In this document: positions 5,221 through 12,699 of the stretch, piece by piece
Layout: each line of letters starts with the position of its first letter
Numbering within the stretch: position 1 is the stretch's first letter
Assembly (NCBI GenBank): GCA_002402945.1
Contig: DHGV01000011.1
Span: forward strand, 1 to 17,233
DNA length: 17,233 nt
DNA from: Pelotomaculum sp. UBA4789
GTDB taxonomy: Bacteria; Bacillota; Desulfotomaculia; Desulfotomaculales; Pelotomaculaceae
Direction of reading: 5' to 3'
Notes under the pieces: generated by a model
What the model saw: the letters and a program-made list of their open reading frames with translations, nothing else
Databases searched by the model: none
Told to the model about the DNA's origin: nothing
Program-made: the position numbers and the translations under genes

Positions 5221-8203
5221 AAAAGGCCAGCCGACAAACGAATTAGATGCACTCCGAACAGCCCAGCAGCTCCAACAATTAAACACTGTCGGAGCAATAG
5301 AATCTGAGATGCAAAAAGCTCGTGACGAATTAGAAATTAAAGTCCAGGAAAGAACCCTCCAATTTAAGCGGCTCAATGAGCAACTGCAGGCTCAAATTGC
5401 AGAGCAGATGCGCATCGAACAAGCACTTCGGGAATCAGAAAATTATTATCGGACTATATTTGAAAATACCGGAACAGCTGTAGTGATTGTTGACAAAGAT
5501 CTAAAAATAACTATGGGAAATTCTACCTTTGAAGAACTATCGGGTTATTCCCAAGCTGAATTGGTGGGGAGAAGCCCCTTTGAATTTATACATCCTGAAG
5601 ATTTGGCCATTGTCAAGGAATATAACCGTTTGCGGAAACTTGATCCGGCCAAAGCCCCGCAAAATTATGAGGTAAAGTGCATTGATAAGCATGGCAGGAT
5701 TAGGGATTGCATCATATATGTTTCTCTAGTGCCCGACAGCGAAAATGTAGTTGTATCCATGCTGGACGTTTCCGCCCAACATCAGGCAGAAGCGCAGATC
5801 AAGGCCAGTGAAGAGCGTTTTCGTGCCCTGTTCGAAAAAGCTCCCGTTGCTATCGCCATAAATCGCAATGGCCGCACTATCCTCGCCAATCATGCCTATG
5901 TGACTATGTTCGGCTATGACAGCAGCATGGAATTGCAGGGAACCCAAGTCACTACTCGGTTTGCACCGGCTAGCCGCCGGGAAATTGAGAATAAAATAAA
6001 AAGAAGGGAAAAGGGGGAGACATTATCCTTATCGCACGAAACGATCGGGCAGCGCAAAAACGGCACGACATTTCCTCTATTTGCGCAAGTAGATAATATA
6101 CTGTTGCCGGATGGGCCGGCTAATGTGGCGTTTTTTACGGACATCACGGCCCAAAAGCAGGCCGAAGCAGCCATGAAACAGCAGGTGAAATCCCAGGCTG
6201 TGCTCCTGAAGATAATAAAGCAGTTCAATAGTGTAATGGTTAGTGATATTGATTATGCCATCAATATCACATTACAAGAGATTGGGGAATTTAATAATGC
6301 CGCTCGCTGTTCTCTTGTTTTGTTTTCTGAAGATGGATCTAAGGTCAGTGTTACCCGCGAGTGGTGTGCGGCCGGCATCCAACCGGCAATTCATGCTCTG
6401 CAGAATCAACCGGTAGATTCATTCCCATATACTCTGGGAAAACTACAGCGCCATGAGCATGTCTACATAAATAGCGTTATTGATCTTCCGCCTGAAGCCG
6501 AGCCGGAAAAGAAATTACTACATTTAAAATCAACTCAATCACTGCTCTTAGTTCCCATAACCCATAATTGTAAACTTATTGGTTTTTTGGGGTTTGATTC
6601 AACATCCAATAATATAGCCTGGTCAGAGGAAAGAATAAACATGCTCGATTTAGTGGCGCAAACTTTCACTATTGTGCTGCAGCGAAAGAAACACATTATA
6701 GATGTCCAGGAATCAGAAAATTATTATCGGACTATTTTTGAAAATACCGGAGCGCCAACCATGATCGTCGAAGAGAATATGACTATATCCCTGGCTAACC
6801 AGGAATGGGAAAGGCTTTTAGGGTATAAAAAGGAAGAATTGGTAGGCGCCCAAATGACTGAATTGTTTTGTGGCGATGTTTTGGGTGTGATGAAAAAATA
6901 TCACCGTTTACGCAGGATTGATCCGAAGTCTGTACCAACAAAATATATGACTCGCCTCAGGGATCATGATGGTAACCTGCGAGATGGTTTGTTCTGCGTA
7001 GATATTATTCCCGGTACCACCAAATCCGTAGCTAGTTTTATAGACATGACAGAATATAAACGAATTGAACGGGCTTTAAAAGCAACAAGTGCAAACAATA
7101 TGGCCATGCTACAGGCCTGCAATGAACAGGATTTGTTGCAAAATGTTTGCCGGCAGATAATAAAAATCGGCAAATACCGTATGGTCTGGGTGGGGTATAC
7201 AGAAAAAGATGAGAGGCAGATGGTGCTTCCAGTGGCTCATGCTGGATATGAAAAAGGTTATCTCGAAAAACTAGATATTTCGCTTGCCGATCCCCAGCGA
7301 GGCAGTGGACCGGTGGGCATGTCTATCCGAACTGGTCAGCCCTTTATTTGTCCAAATATTATGACCGATCCCGAGTTCATCCCCTGGCGGGAAGAGGCCT
7401 TATCGTGTGGCTATAAATCCATGATTACTATCCCACTGCAGGCGAACGGCAACGTGATTTTTGGGGCAATTAGTATATATTCGGCAGATCTCAACATATT
7501 TGATGTAGAGGAAGTCAAACTTTTAACCGAAATGGCTGCAGACCTTGCTTATGGGATTATGTCTCTGCGCGCTCGCAGCGAACGGGATATAAGCATGCAG
7601 GAATTGGAAAAGAGCCTGGGGAAAATGCAGCGTATCTTGATGCAGGTAGTAACTTCCCTGGGCAGTACTTTGGAGATAAGAGACCCCTATACCGCAGGGC
7701 ACCAAATAAAAGTCTCCAAGTTGGCCACAGCGATTGCAGAAGAAATGGGTTTTTCAAAAGAGCAGATCGAAGGAGTCGCGGTGGCTGGGAATCTGCATGA
7801 TATTGGAAAAATAAATGTACCAAGTGAGATACTCAGCAAACCTGGAAAAATAACGGATATTGAATTTAGTATTATTAAAACTCACTGTCAAGCTGGTCAT
7901 GAAATAATAAAGGATATCGAATTCCCCTGGCCGGTGGCCGAGATTATGCTGCAGCATCATGAGAGAATGGATGGATCCGGCTACCCCCGAGGATTAACCG
8001 GGGGCGAAATACTGATGGAAGCCCGCGTTTTGGCAGTGGCTGATGTGGTCGAAGCTATGTCTTCGCACCGCCCTTATCGACCGAGTCTGGGTATAGATCC
8101 AGCTCTGGAAGAAATATCGCAGAATAAGGGCATATTATATGATCCCGATGTTGTAGATATTTGTTTGAGGCTGTTTCAGGAGAAAGGTTTTGAGTTCAAA
8201 TAA
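5201..8203 (+). CDS. PAS-PAS-GAF-PAS-GAF-HD-GYP c-di-GMP phosphodiesterase
   Basis: A soluble 1000-residue multi-sensor protein. Order: short N terminus shared with the gene at 2548; coiled coil (about 36-78); PAS1 (78-200); PAS2 (202-325); GAF1 (335-495); PAS3 (503-625); GAF2 (630-790); HD-GYP (805-1000). The output domain is complete: DPYTAGH (828-834), HD at 866-867 (HDIGKINVP), HHE at 919-921 and DGSGYPRGLTG. It is therefore a good candidate for an active c-di-GMP phosphodiesterase. PAS1 and PAS3 are close paralogues: both begin ESENYYRTIFENTG and contain YxRLRxxDP, which points to internal duplication. No membrane segment or GGDEF domain. The start is GTG, with AGGAG (5191-5195) five bases upstream; the shared N terminus with the neighbour supports it. 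Ligands of the PAS and GAF domains cannot be told. Confidence 0.93.
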   Translation: MKKLAYEKGQPTNELDALRTAQQLQQLNTVGAIESEMQKARDELEIKVQERTLQFKRLNEQLQAQIAEQMRIEQALRESENYYRTIFENTGTAVVIVDKDLKITMGNSTFEELSGYSQAELVGRSPFEFIHPEDLAIVKEYNRLRKLDPAKAPQNYEVKCIDKHGRIRDCIIYVSLVPDSENVVVSMLDVSAQHQAEAQIKASEERFRALFEKAPVAIAINRNGRTILANHAYVTMFGYDSSMELQGTQVTTRFAPASRREIENKIKRREKGETLSLSHETIGQRKNGTTFPLFAQVDNILLPDGPANVAFFTDITAQKQAEAAMKQQVKSQAVLLKIIKQFNSVMVSDIDYAINITLQEIGEFNNAARCSLVLFSEDGSKVSVTREWCAAGIQPAIHALQNQPVDSFPYTLGKLQRHEHVYINSVIDLPPEAEPEKKLLHLKSTQSLLLVPITHNCKLIGFLGFDSTSNNIAWSEERINMLDLVAQTFTIVLQRKKHIIDVQESENYYRTIFENTGAPTMIVEENMTISLANQEWERLLGYKKEELVGAQMTELFCGDVLGVMKKYHRLRRIDPKSVPTKYMTRLRDHDGNLRDGLFCVDIIPGTTKSVASFIDMTEYKRIERALKATSANNMAMLQACNEQDLLQNVCRQIIKIGKYRMVWVGYTEKDERQMVLPVAHAGYEKGYLEKLDISLADPQRGSGPVGMSIRTGQPFICPNIMTDPEFIPWREEALSCGYKSMITIPLQANGNVIFGAISIYSADLNIFDVEEVKLLTEMAADLAYGIMSLRARSERDISMQELEKSLGKMQRILMQVVTSLGSTLEIRDPYTAGHQIKVSKLATAIAEEMGFSKEQIEGVAVAGNLHDIGKINVPSEILSKPGKITDIEFSIIKTHCQAGHEIIKDIEFPWPVAEIMLQHHERMDGSGYPRGLTGGEILMEARVLAVADVVEAMSSHRPYRPSLGIDPALEEISQNKGILYDPDVVDICLRLFQEKGFEFK
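5431..5473 (+). repeat. Internal DNA repeat at start of PAS1
   Basis: 43 bases that differ from 6709-6751 at one position only, coding for the entry of PAS1 (ESENYYRTIFENTG). Near-identity at DNA level suggests recent duplication or gene conversion. Confidence 0.9.
6709..6751 (+). repeat. Internal DNA repeat at start of PAS3
   Basis: Second copy of the 43-base block at 5431-5473, one mismatch, coding for the entry of PAS3. Confidence 0.9.
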
Positions 8204-8505
8204 TTAGCGTATTCCCAACTCGTTTAGCCGGCTATAAAATCCGGAGCCTCCGTACTAACGACTCAGCGGTAGTGCAGGAGTGAATGATGATCATCAAGAT
8301 AGGCCCGCTTTACCTACTGCTCAAAGCTTATGTATACCAGGCAGAGCGGGACTCATAACAATTAGTCATTTTATACTATAAATCAACATTAAAAGTAATG
8401 AACTCAGGTCAAATTGGCCTGAGTTCTTGCTTTGCAGAAAATATGGTGCGATATGGAATGTGAGTGCCTGGTAATAGTAGGCTTATTGGATCGGCAGGGA
8501 GTACA
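8204..8505. other. Intergenic stretch with hairpins, no gene seen
   Basis: Between the convergent HD-GYP (+) and HD-domain (-) genes. GCCGG and CCGGAGC around 8228-8246 can form a small hairpin. CCCGCT (8304-8309) pairs with AGCGGG (8345-8350) around a 35-base loop that itself holds a CTGC/GCAG pairing option. Neither is followed by a T-tract. No open reading frame or known RNA family is recognised. Confidence 0.4.
8400..8432. terminator. Probable bidirectional terminator
   Basis: GAACTCAGG (8400-8408) pairs perfectly with CCTGAGTTC (8418-8426), and further inner pairs are possible. The + strand tail is TTGCTTTG; the - strand tail reads ATTACTTTT. It lies between two convergent genes, so it may end both transcripts. 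The tails are imperfect. Confidence 0.5.
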
Positions 8506-9018
8506 TTAGGTTTGGGTCTGCTGGGCAATTTTGAACCTGCCGCCGTATTGGGCTGCTTCCCTGGAAGCGCAGTATTTGTCCATAAAGGTAACGATAAAGG
8601 ATTCTTTGTATTTGGGCGGGCTTATGGTTACAGGCCACATATGCTTTACGATAATGTCCTTTTCCACATCGTTTAAGGGGAAGTATTTTGTGGCATTTTC
8701 CAGGGCAATATTTGGATGGCAAAAACAATGAATGCCGCTGTCAGGCTTTGTGACGTGAGAATCGTAAAGGTAAAAGTCATGCAGTAGTCCACCCCTGGCT
8801 GCCGACTGGTAGTCAAGGCCCATTTTCCTGCAAGCCAGGTAGCTCAGGTAGGATACGTGAAGACAGTGCTCCAAGCGGGTGATGCTGCGATGGTGGGCAA
8901 AAGCATCCATTGAATGGATCATATCATGATCAGCCAGATCGCTGATGCAAAAGTTATATTCATGTTTAATTTGGAGATCTACTTTTAAGTTTAATTTGGT
9001 TTTTATCAATTCAATCAT
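8506..9018 (-). CDS. HD-domain phosphohydrolase, small, not HD-GYP
   Basis: A 170-residue cytosolic protein of the HD superfamily (metal-dependent phosphohydrolases). Motifs in order: ITRLEHCLHVSY (H51, H54), GGLLHDFYLYD (H80-D81), CFCHPN (H101), VKHMWP (H126) and FMDKYCASRE (D147). This is the complete set of histidines and aspartates of an HD fold in a family commonly annotated HD-family phosphohydrolase in Clostridia. The GYP signature is absent, so it is not a c-di-GMP esterase of the neighbouring kind; the substrate is unknown. No ribosome site precedes the ATG. Instead a strong extended -10 box ends six bases upstream, so the mRNA is probably leaderless. It lies downstream of the cardiolipin synthase gene on the same strand, 51 bases away, but appears to have its own promoter. 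Confidence 0.85.
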   Translation of the reverse strand: MIELIKTKLNLKVDLQIKHEYNFCISDLADHDMIHSMDAFAHHRSITRLEHCLHVSYLSYLACRKMGLDYQSAARGGLLHDFYLYDSHVTKPDSGIHCFCHPNIALENATKYFPLNDVEKDIIVKHMWPVTISPPKYKESFIVTFMDKYCASREAAQYGGRFKIAQQTQT

Positions 9019-9024
9019 GTTAGT

Positions 9025-9052
9025 ATTATACCAAACTGTGGGCGGTTTTACA
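9025..9052 (-). promoter_or_regulatory. Extended -10 promoter placed at the start codon
   Basis: On the - strand: TGTAAA (9052-9047), a 16-base spacer, then TGG-TATAAT with the TATAAT at 9030-9025. The ATG of the HD gene is at 9018, six bases after the -10 box, so transcription would begin at or next to the ATG. Confidence 0.6.
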
Positions 9053-9069
9053 CGCCCTATTTGAAAACT

Positions 9070-10629
9070 CTAGAAAAGTGGAGCAAGAATACGCAAAATA
9101 TCCTGGGCAATCTTTTTATGTTGTGGTCTGTTAGTCCATTCCGCCAGTTTTATTTCCTCACTTGCGGCAAATATATTCATCACGTCCGTCTTTATGTCTT
9201 GCAGTACCGGAGCGCCGCAAATCCAAACCCCATTTTCAAAATGCAGGAAAAAACTCCGGTAATCCATATTAATACTGCCGACGACACCATTGTCGTCATC
9301 ACTTAAAATGATCTTTGCATGAAGAAATCCTGGCGTGTATTCATAAATTCTGACCCCGGCGGCCAAAAGATCCTCATAATTCGATTGCGTAACCATATGG
9401 ACATACCAATGGTCCCATATTTTAGGCGTGGCTATTCTCACGTCAACGCCGCCTTTGGCTGCAATGCACAATATGTCCTTCATGGAATTATCTATTACCA
9501 GGTACGGTGTAGTAATATAAACGTACTGTTGCGCTCCGGCAATGATCTGGCTGTACATTTCTTCGGCCGGATTATTCGGGTGATTGAAGGGGCCGTCCGC
9601 AAAAGGCTGGTAAAAACCTGTTCCGCCAACGTCAACTGCAGGCATGCAGCGCTGGTAATCAGACCGAGTGTCAGATTCTGAATCCCACATTTGCAAAAAT
9701 GTTACAGTCAGGCTCCAGACAGCCGCCCCCTCAAGCCGTATGGCAGTATCCTTCCAATGTCCCAGTTCATGGGTAAGATTTACATATTCATCGGCGATAT
9801 TGGTTCCGCCCGTATAGCCAATATTGCCATCTATAACTGCGATTTTCTGATGGTTGCGATAGTTAATAAGCAGTCTGAATATATTGGTCTGAACAGGATT
9901 AAACCTTATCGCCTGAATGCCTTCGTTCCGCAATTCTTTGGTCAGGGAATCGGATATTTTGGTGCTGCTTCCAAGATCATCAAACAAAACACGGATCTCA
10001 ACTCCCTGCTGCACCTTCTGGCGCAGTATGTCATGAATGCGGTCCCAAAGCTGCCCTTCGGCAATAATGAAATATTCCAGAAAGATAAATTTCTGGGCTT
10101 GTTCCATATCTTCGAGCAGCTTATCAAACTGCAGTTCCCCCAGCGGATAGTATGTGCATAGCGTATGACTGTAAATGGGGAAACCCTCATTAGACAAATA
10201 AGTGCCAAGTCTTTTACGGGAAGGGTGTTTGTCCAGAAATTCCGCAGATGCAGGGGGATCCTGTTTTAGAAAGGTCTGACCGTGGGCAATGCTTTCACGA
10301 ATAATTCTGCTTCTCCGATGAGTTAATCCTGTAGTCCCCCACAGCAGGAACAACAAATAACCAAACACCGGCAGAGCCAGCATTATTATTAACCAAAAGA
10401 TGGTGTAGGATGGGTTACGGTCTTTAGTAACGATAAATGCAACCACCAGCGCACCCGTTATTTCCAATAAAAAATAGAGATAAACCGCATTCTGACTCAG
10501 TAAATCAACAAAATATGCCAACAGCAGCAGTTGAGCAAACAGGGCAAGTAATACCATTAAAACTCTCATAGTTCCCGGAGTCCGCTTATTCCTCTTTGCA
10601 GCGGGGTATGATCCGCTTACCTGATACAT
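9070..10629 (-). CDS. cls: Cardiolipin synthase
   Basis: A 519-residue membrane enzyme of the phospholipase D superfamily that condenses two phosphatidylglycerols to cardiolipin and glycerol. It has two N-terminal hydrophobic stretches (about 21-44 and 48-67) and a third (75-97), followed by the charged linker and two catalytic HKD motifs: NYRNHQKIAVIDG (H260, K262, D267) and FLHAKIILSDD (H437, K439, D444), each followed by the GG/GS-x-N signature (YTGGTN, VGSINMD). Length and layout match bacterial Cls. The first 20 residues before the first hydrophobic stretch are polar and basic. The start is supported by AGGGGG (10642-10637) eight bases before the ATG. A TATAAT box lies at 10672-10667 on the same strand. 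Neighbours do not suggest a special role. Confidence 0.95.
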   Translation of the reverse strand: MYQVSGSYPAAKRNKRTPGTMRVLMVLLALFAQLLLLAYFVDLLSQNAVYLYFLLEITGALVVAFIVTKDRNPSYTIFWLIIMLALPVFGYLLFLLWGTTGLTHRRSRIIRESIAHGQTFLKQDPPASAEFLDKHPSRKRLGTYLSNEGFPIYSHTLCTYYPLGELQFDKLLEDMEQAQKFIFLEYFIIAEGQLWDRIHDILRQKVQQGVEIRVLFDDLGSSTKISDSLTKELRNEGIQAIRFNPVQTNIFRLLINYRNHQKIAVIDGNIGYTGGTNIADEYVNLTHELGHWKDTAIRLEGAAVWSLTVTFLQMWDSESDTRSDYQRCMPAVDVGGTGFYQPFADGPFNHPNNPAEEMYSQIIAGAQQYVYITTPYLVIDNSMKDILCIAAKGGVDVRIATPKIWDHWYVHMVTQSNYEDLLAAGVRIYEYTPGFLHAKIILSDDDNGVVGSINMDYRSFFLHFENGVWICGAPVLQDIKTDVMNIFAASEEIKLAEWTNRPQHKKIAQDILRILAPLF

Positions 10630-10666
10630 TTGCTTTCCCCCTGTAATTTAGCATAAACATACACCC

Positions 10667-10672
10667 ATTATA
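10667..10672 (-). promoter_or_regulatory. -10 box for the cardiolipin synthase gene
   Basis: TATAAT on the - strand, 37 bases before the start codon. No convincing -35 box is seen at 16-18 bases, so the promoter call is moderate. Confidence 0.4.
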
Positions 10673-10819
10673 CCCTAGTTTATCATTATCTCATTATGAG
10701 TGGTCTGCATTTTTGGGCAGCAGGTCACTTGCCTGACTGGTCATGCGGAATTTACAGGTGAAATATCATAGGGTATTAACAAAAAATGCCGTTGATTAAC
10801 CACATCAAAACCCTTATAA

Positions 10820-10847
10820 TTGACTGAAATGTTGTCATATTTATCTT
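10820..10847 (+). promoter_or_regulatory. Promoter of the acyl-CoA synthetase gene
   Basis: TTGACT (10820-10825) and TATCTT (10842-10847) with a 16-base spacer, about 55 bases before the start codon. A perfect palindrome overlaps the -10 box. Confidence 0.5.
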
Positions 10848-10854
10848 ATAAGAT
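10843..10854. promoter_or_regulatory. Palindromic operator candidate
   Basis: ATCTTATAAGAT is a perfect 12-base palindrome overlapping the probable -10 box of the acyl-CoA synthetase gene. A related TCTTATAA half recurs at about 10864-10871. The position fits a repressor site, perhaps for a fatty-acid regulator, but AT-rich palindromes also arise by chance. Confidence 0.35.
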
Positions 10855-10902
10855 CAATTTTATTCTTATAAATTGTTAAAGCGTAATTGGGAGGAACTAA
10901 AA

Positions 10903-12537
10903 ATGCCGATCACGGAAATACTATCGCGCAATGCCGAGCTATACGGCCAGGATATCAGCCTGGTTGAAATCAACCCAGGGGTACAGGAGAGGCGTAATAT
11001 TACCTGGCGTGAGTACGAGCTGATTGAAAACAATCCGGCAGAGGAATACCGGTGGGAGATAACATGGCGTGAGTTCGACGACAAGGCGAACCGGGTTGCC
11101 AATCTCCTGTTAAGCAGGAATATAAAAAAAGGGGACAAGGTTTCCATTCTATTGATGAACTGCCTGGAATGGCTGCCCATTTATTTCGGCATTCTGAAAA
11201 CCGGGGCCGTTGCGGTGCCCTTAAATTTTCGCTACACAGCGGAGGAAATAAAATATTGTTTGGATTTATCAGAGGCCAGCGCTTTATTTTTCGGGCCTGA
11301 GTTCATTGGCCGTGTGGAAACTATTTGCGAGCAGATTCCTAATATAAAGACGCTTTTTTATGCCGGAGAAAACCGCCCTTCTTTTGCTGAAAGCTATGAC
11401 CGCCTGGCGGCAAATTGTTCTTCCGCAGCGCCGCATATTAAACTAAAAGACGAAGATGATGCGGCTGTGTATTTTTCCTCGGGGACCACTGGATTTCCGA
11501 AAGCGATTCTGCATACGCACAGCAGCCTGATGTCAGCGTGTTTTACGGAAAACAAACATCATGGTCAAACGCGGGAAGATAATTTCCTATGCATTCCGCC
11601 GCTGTACCATACCGGCGCCAAGATGCATTGGTTTGGCAGCTTCCTTGTAGGCGGTAAAGCTGTATTGCTGCGTGGCGTCAAACCTGAGTGGATACTCAAA
11701 GCGGTTTCTGAAGAAAATGTAACTATTGTCTGGTTGCTGGTGCCCTGGGCGCAGGACATTTTGGACGCCATTGAAAGTGGATCTGTGAAGCTGGAAGATT
11801 ATCAGCTTGCCCAGTGGAGGCTTATGCATATCGGCGCGCAGCCGGTTCCTCCCAGCCTGATACACCGCTGGAAAAAATATTTTCCCGGACATCTTTATGA
11901 CACTAACTACGGCCTGAGCGAATCTATCGGTCCCGGTTGTGTCCATTTGGGCACGGAAAACATTCATAAAGTTGGCGCTATCGGAATACCAGGGTTCAAC
12001 TGGGAAACCATGATAACCGATGAATCGAGATGCCCCGTAATCCAGGGACAGGTGGGGGAACTGGCTGTGAAAGGGCCCGGGGTGATGAAATGCTATTACA
12101 ACGACCCGGAAGCGACCGCGGCTGTACTTCAGGACGGCTGGCTTTTTACCGGTGATATGGCCCGGATGGATGAAGATGGCTTTATTTATTTAGTAGATCG
12201 GAAGAAAGATGTGATTATCAGCGGCGGGGAAAATCTATATCCGGTACAGATCGAAGATTTTCTTCACGGGCATGATGCGATCAAGGATGTAGCTGTAATT
12301 GGCCTGCCGGACAAGCGCCTGGGGGAAATCGCTGCGGCCATCATAGAGTTGAAGCCGGATTACAAGTGCAGCGAAGAAGAAATAATAGCATTCTGCTCTG
12401 CCATGCCGCGCTACAAACGCCCGCGAAGAATTATATTTGATGGCGTTCCGCGCAATCCTACCGGTAAAATCGAGAAACCACGTTTGCGGGATAAATACTG
12501 CGGGACAAGCGTAGTGAAAGCGCAAATAGAGGGTTAA
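10903..12537 (+). CDS. AMP-forming acyl-CoA synthetase (fatty-acid-CoA ligase type)
   Basis: A 544-residue adenylate-forming enzyme (ANL superfamily) that activates a carboxylic acid with ATP and joins it to coenzyme A. Motifs: the ATP-binding loop YFSSGTTGFPKA (190-201), the YGLSES adenine motif (336-341), the TGD/DRKKDVIISGGENLYP hinge region (416-447), and the C-terminal NPTGKIEKP with the catalytic lysine near 522. These are all intact. Overall it resembles medium/long-chain ligases, but the acid cannot be named. The start is ATG at 10903 with GGGAGG (10889-10894) eight bases upstream; an in-frame TTG 30 bases earlier is less likely. Residues 20-39 and 40-59 are a tandem duplication (see repeat). 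The gene stands alone with its own promoter. Confidence 0.92.
   Translation: MPITEILSRNAELYGQDISLVEINPGVQERRNITWREYELIENNPAEEYRWEITWREFDDKANRVANLLLSRNIKKGDKVSILLMNCLEWLPIYFGILKTGAVAVPLNFRYTAEEIKYCLDLSEASALFFGPEFIGRVETICEQIPNIKTLFYAGENRPSFAESYDRLAANCSSAAPHIKLKDEDDAAVYFSSGTTGFPKAILHTHSSLMSACFTENKHHGQTREDNFLCIPPLYHTGAKMHWFGSFLVGGKAVLLRGVKPEWILKAVSEENVTIVWLLVPWAQDILDAIESGSVKLEDYQLAQWRLMHIGAQPVPPSLIHRWKKYFPGHLYDTNYGLSESIGPGCVHLGTENIHKVGAIGIPGFNWETMITDESRCPVIQGQVGELAVKGPGVMKCYYNDPEATAAVLQDGWLFTGDMARMDEDGFIYLVDRKKDVIISGGENLYPVQIEDFLHGHDAIKDVAVIGLPDKRLGEIAAAIIELKPDYKCSEEEIIAFCSAMPRYKRPRRIIFDGVPRNPTGKIEKPRLRDKYCGTSVVKAQIEG
10960..11079 (+). repeat. 60-bp in-frame tandem duplication in the ligase gene
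   Basis: 10960-11019 and 11020-11079 are direct, adjacent, exactly 60-base units. They code for 20-residue copies with the shared pattern L-[VI]-E-x-N-P, then R, then ITWRE-[YF]-[ED]. The canonical family position of ITWREFD is the second copy. The copies have diverged at many bases, so the event is not very recent. Confidence 0.85.
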
Positions 12538-12699
12538 AAAAAGAGTATTTAAGATAATAGGCTGTTCATATGTCTTTTGATAAGTCTTTCAGCGCCGGTC
12601 CGTTAATGACTTTCCCCATATGGTTTTCCCGGAAAACGTTTCTTGTGAACAGACATCTCCAAGGATGGCTCAAGCCTTTGTCTTCATATACCCTGAAAT
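12538..12699. other. Gap between convergent genes
   Basis: No gene seen. GTTTTC-CCG-GAAAAC (12623-12637) is a tight hairpin followed by GTTTCTT, a weak terminator candidate for the + strand ligase transcript. CTGTTCA and TGAACAG flank it about 75 bases apart. A short - strand frame is open here but has no recognisable family match. Confidence 0.3.

Larger units (their letters stand above)
4937..5305 (+). repeat. Duplicated leader/N-terminal module, copy 2
   Basis: Partner of 2311-2652. It keeps the promoter pair, the AT-rich block around 5020, the AbrB-like relic and the first 35 codons of the following sensor gene. It is longer than copy 1 because it retains the first half of the AbrB-like N terminus (about 5084-5135). 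Homology stops sharply after the GAIES codons, where this gene continues into a coiled coil rather than RDFTLRKEE. Confidence 0.85.

Noticed and set aside
8204..8460. Second c-di-GMP riboswitch after the HD-GYP gene or before the other sensor genes
   Set aside because: The GGGACGCAAAGCC core occurs only once in the window (330-342); hairpins elsewhere lack it.
8464..8731. + strand frames opposite the small HD gene
   Set aside because: Antisense shadows; the - strand frame has a full set of HD motifs.
9039..9056. GGGCG/CGCCC hairpin between cls and the HD gene as a terminator
   Set aside because: The stem is five pairs, has no T-tract on the - strand and overlaps the -35/spacer region of the HD gene promoter.
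9319..10161. + strand frames of 120 and 156 codons opposite cls
   Set aside because: Antisense to a complete cardiolipin synthase with both HKD motifs.
10873..10902. TTG start adding ten residues to the acyl-CoA ligase
   Set aside because: The strong GGGAGG site is placed for the ATG at 10903 and would lie inside the longer frame.
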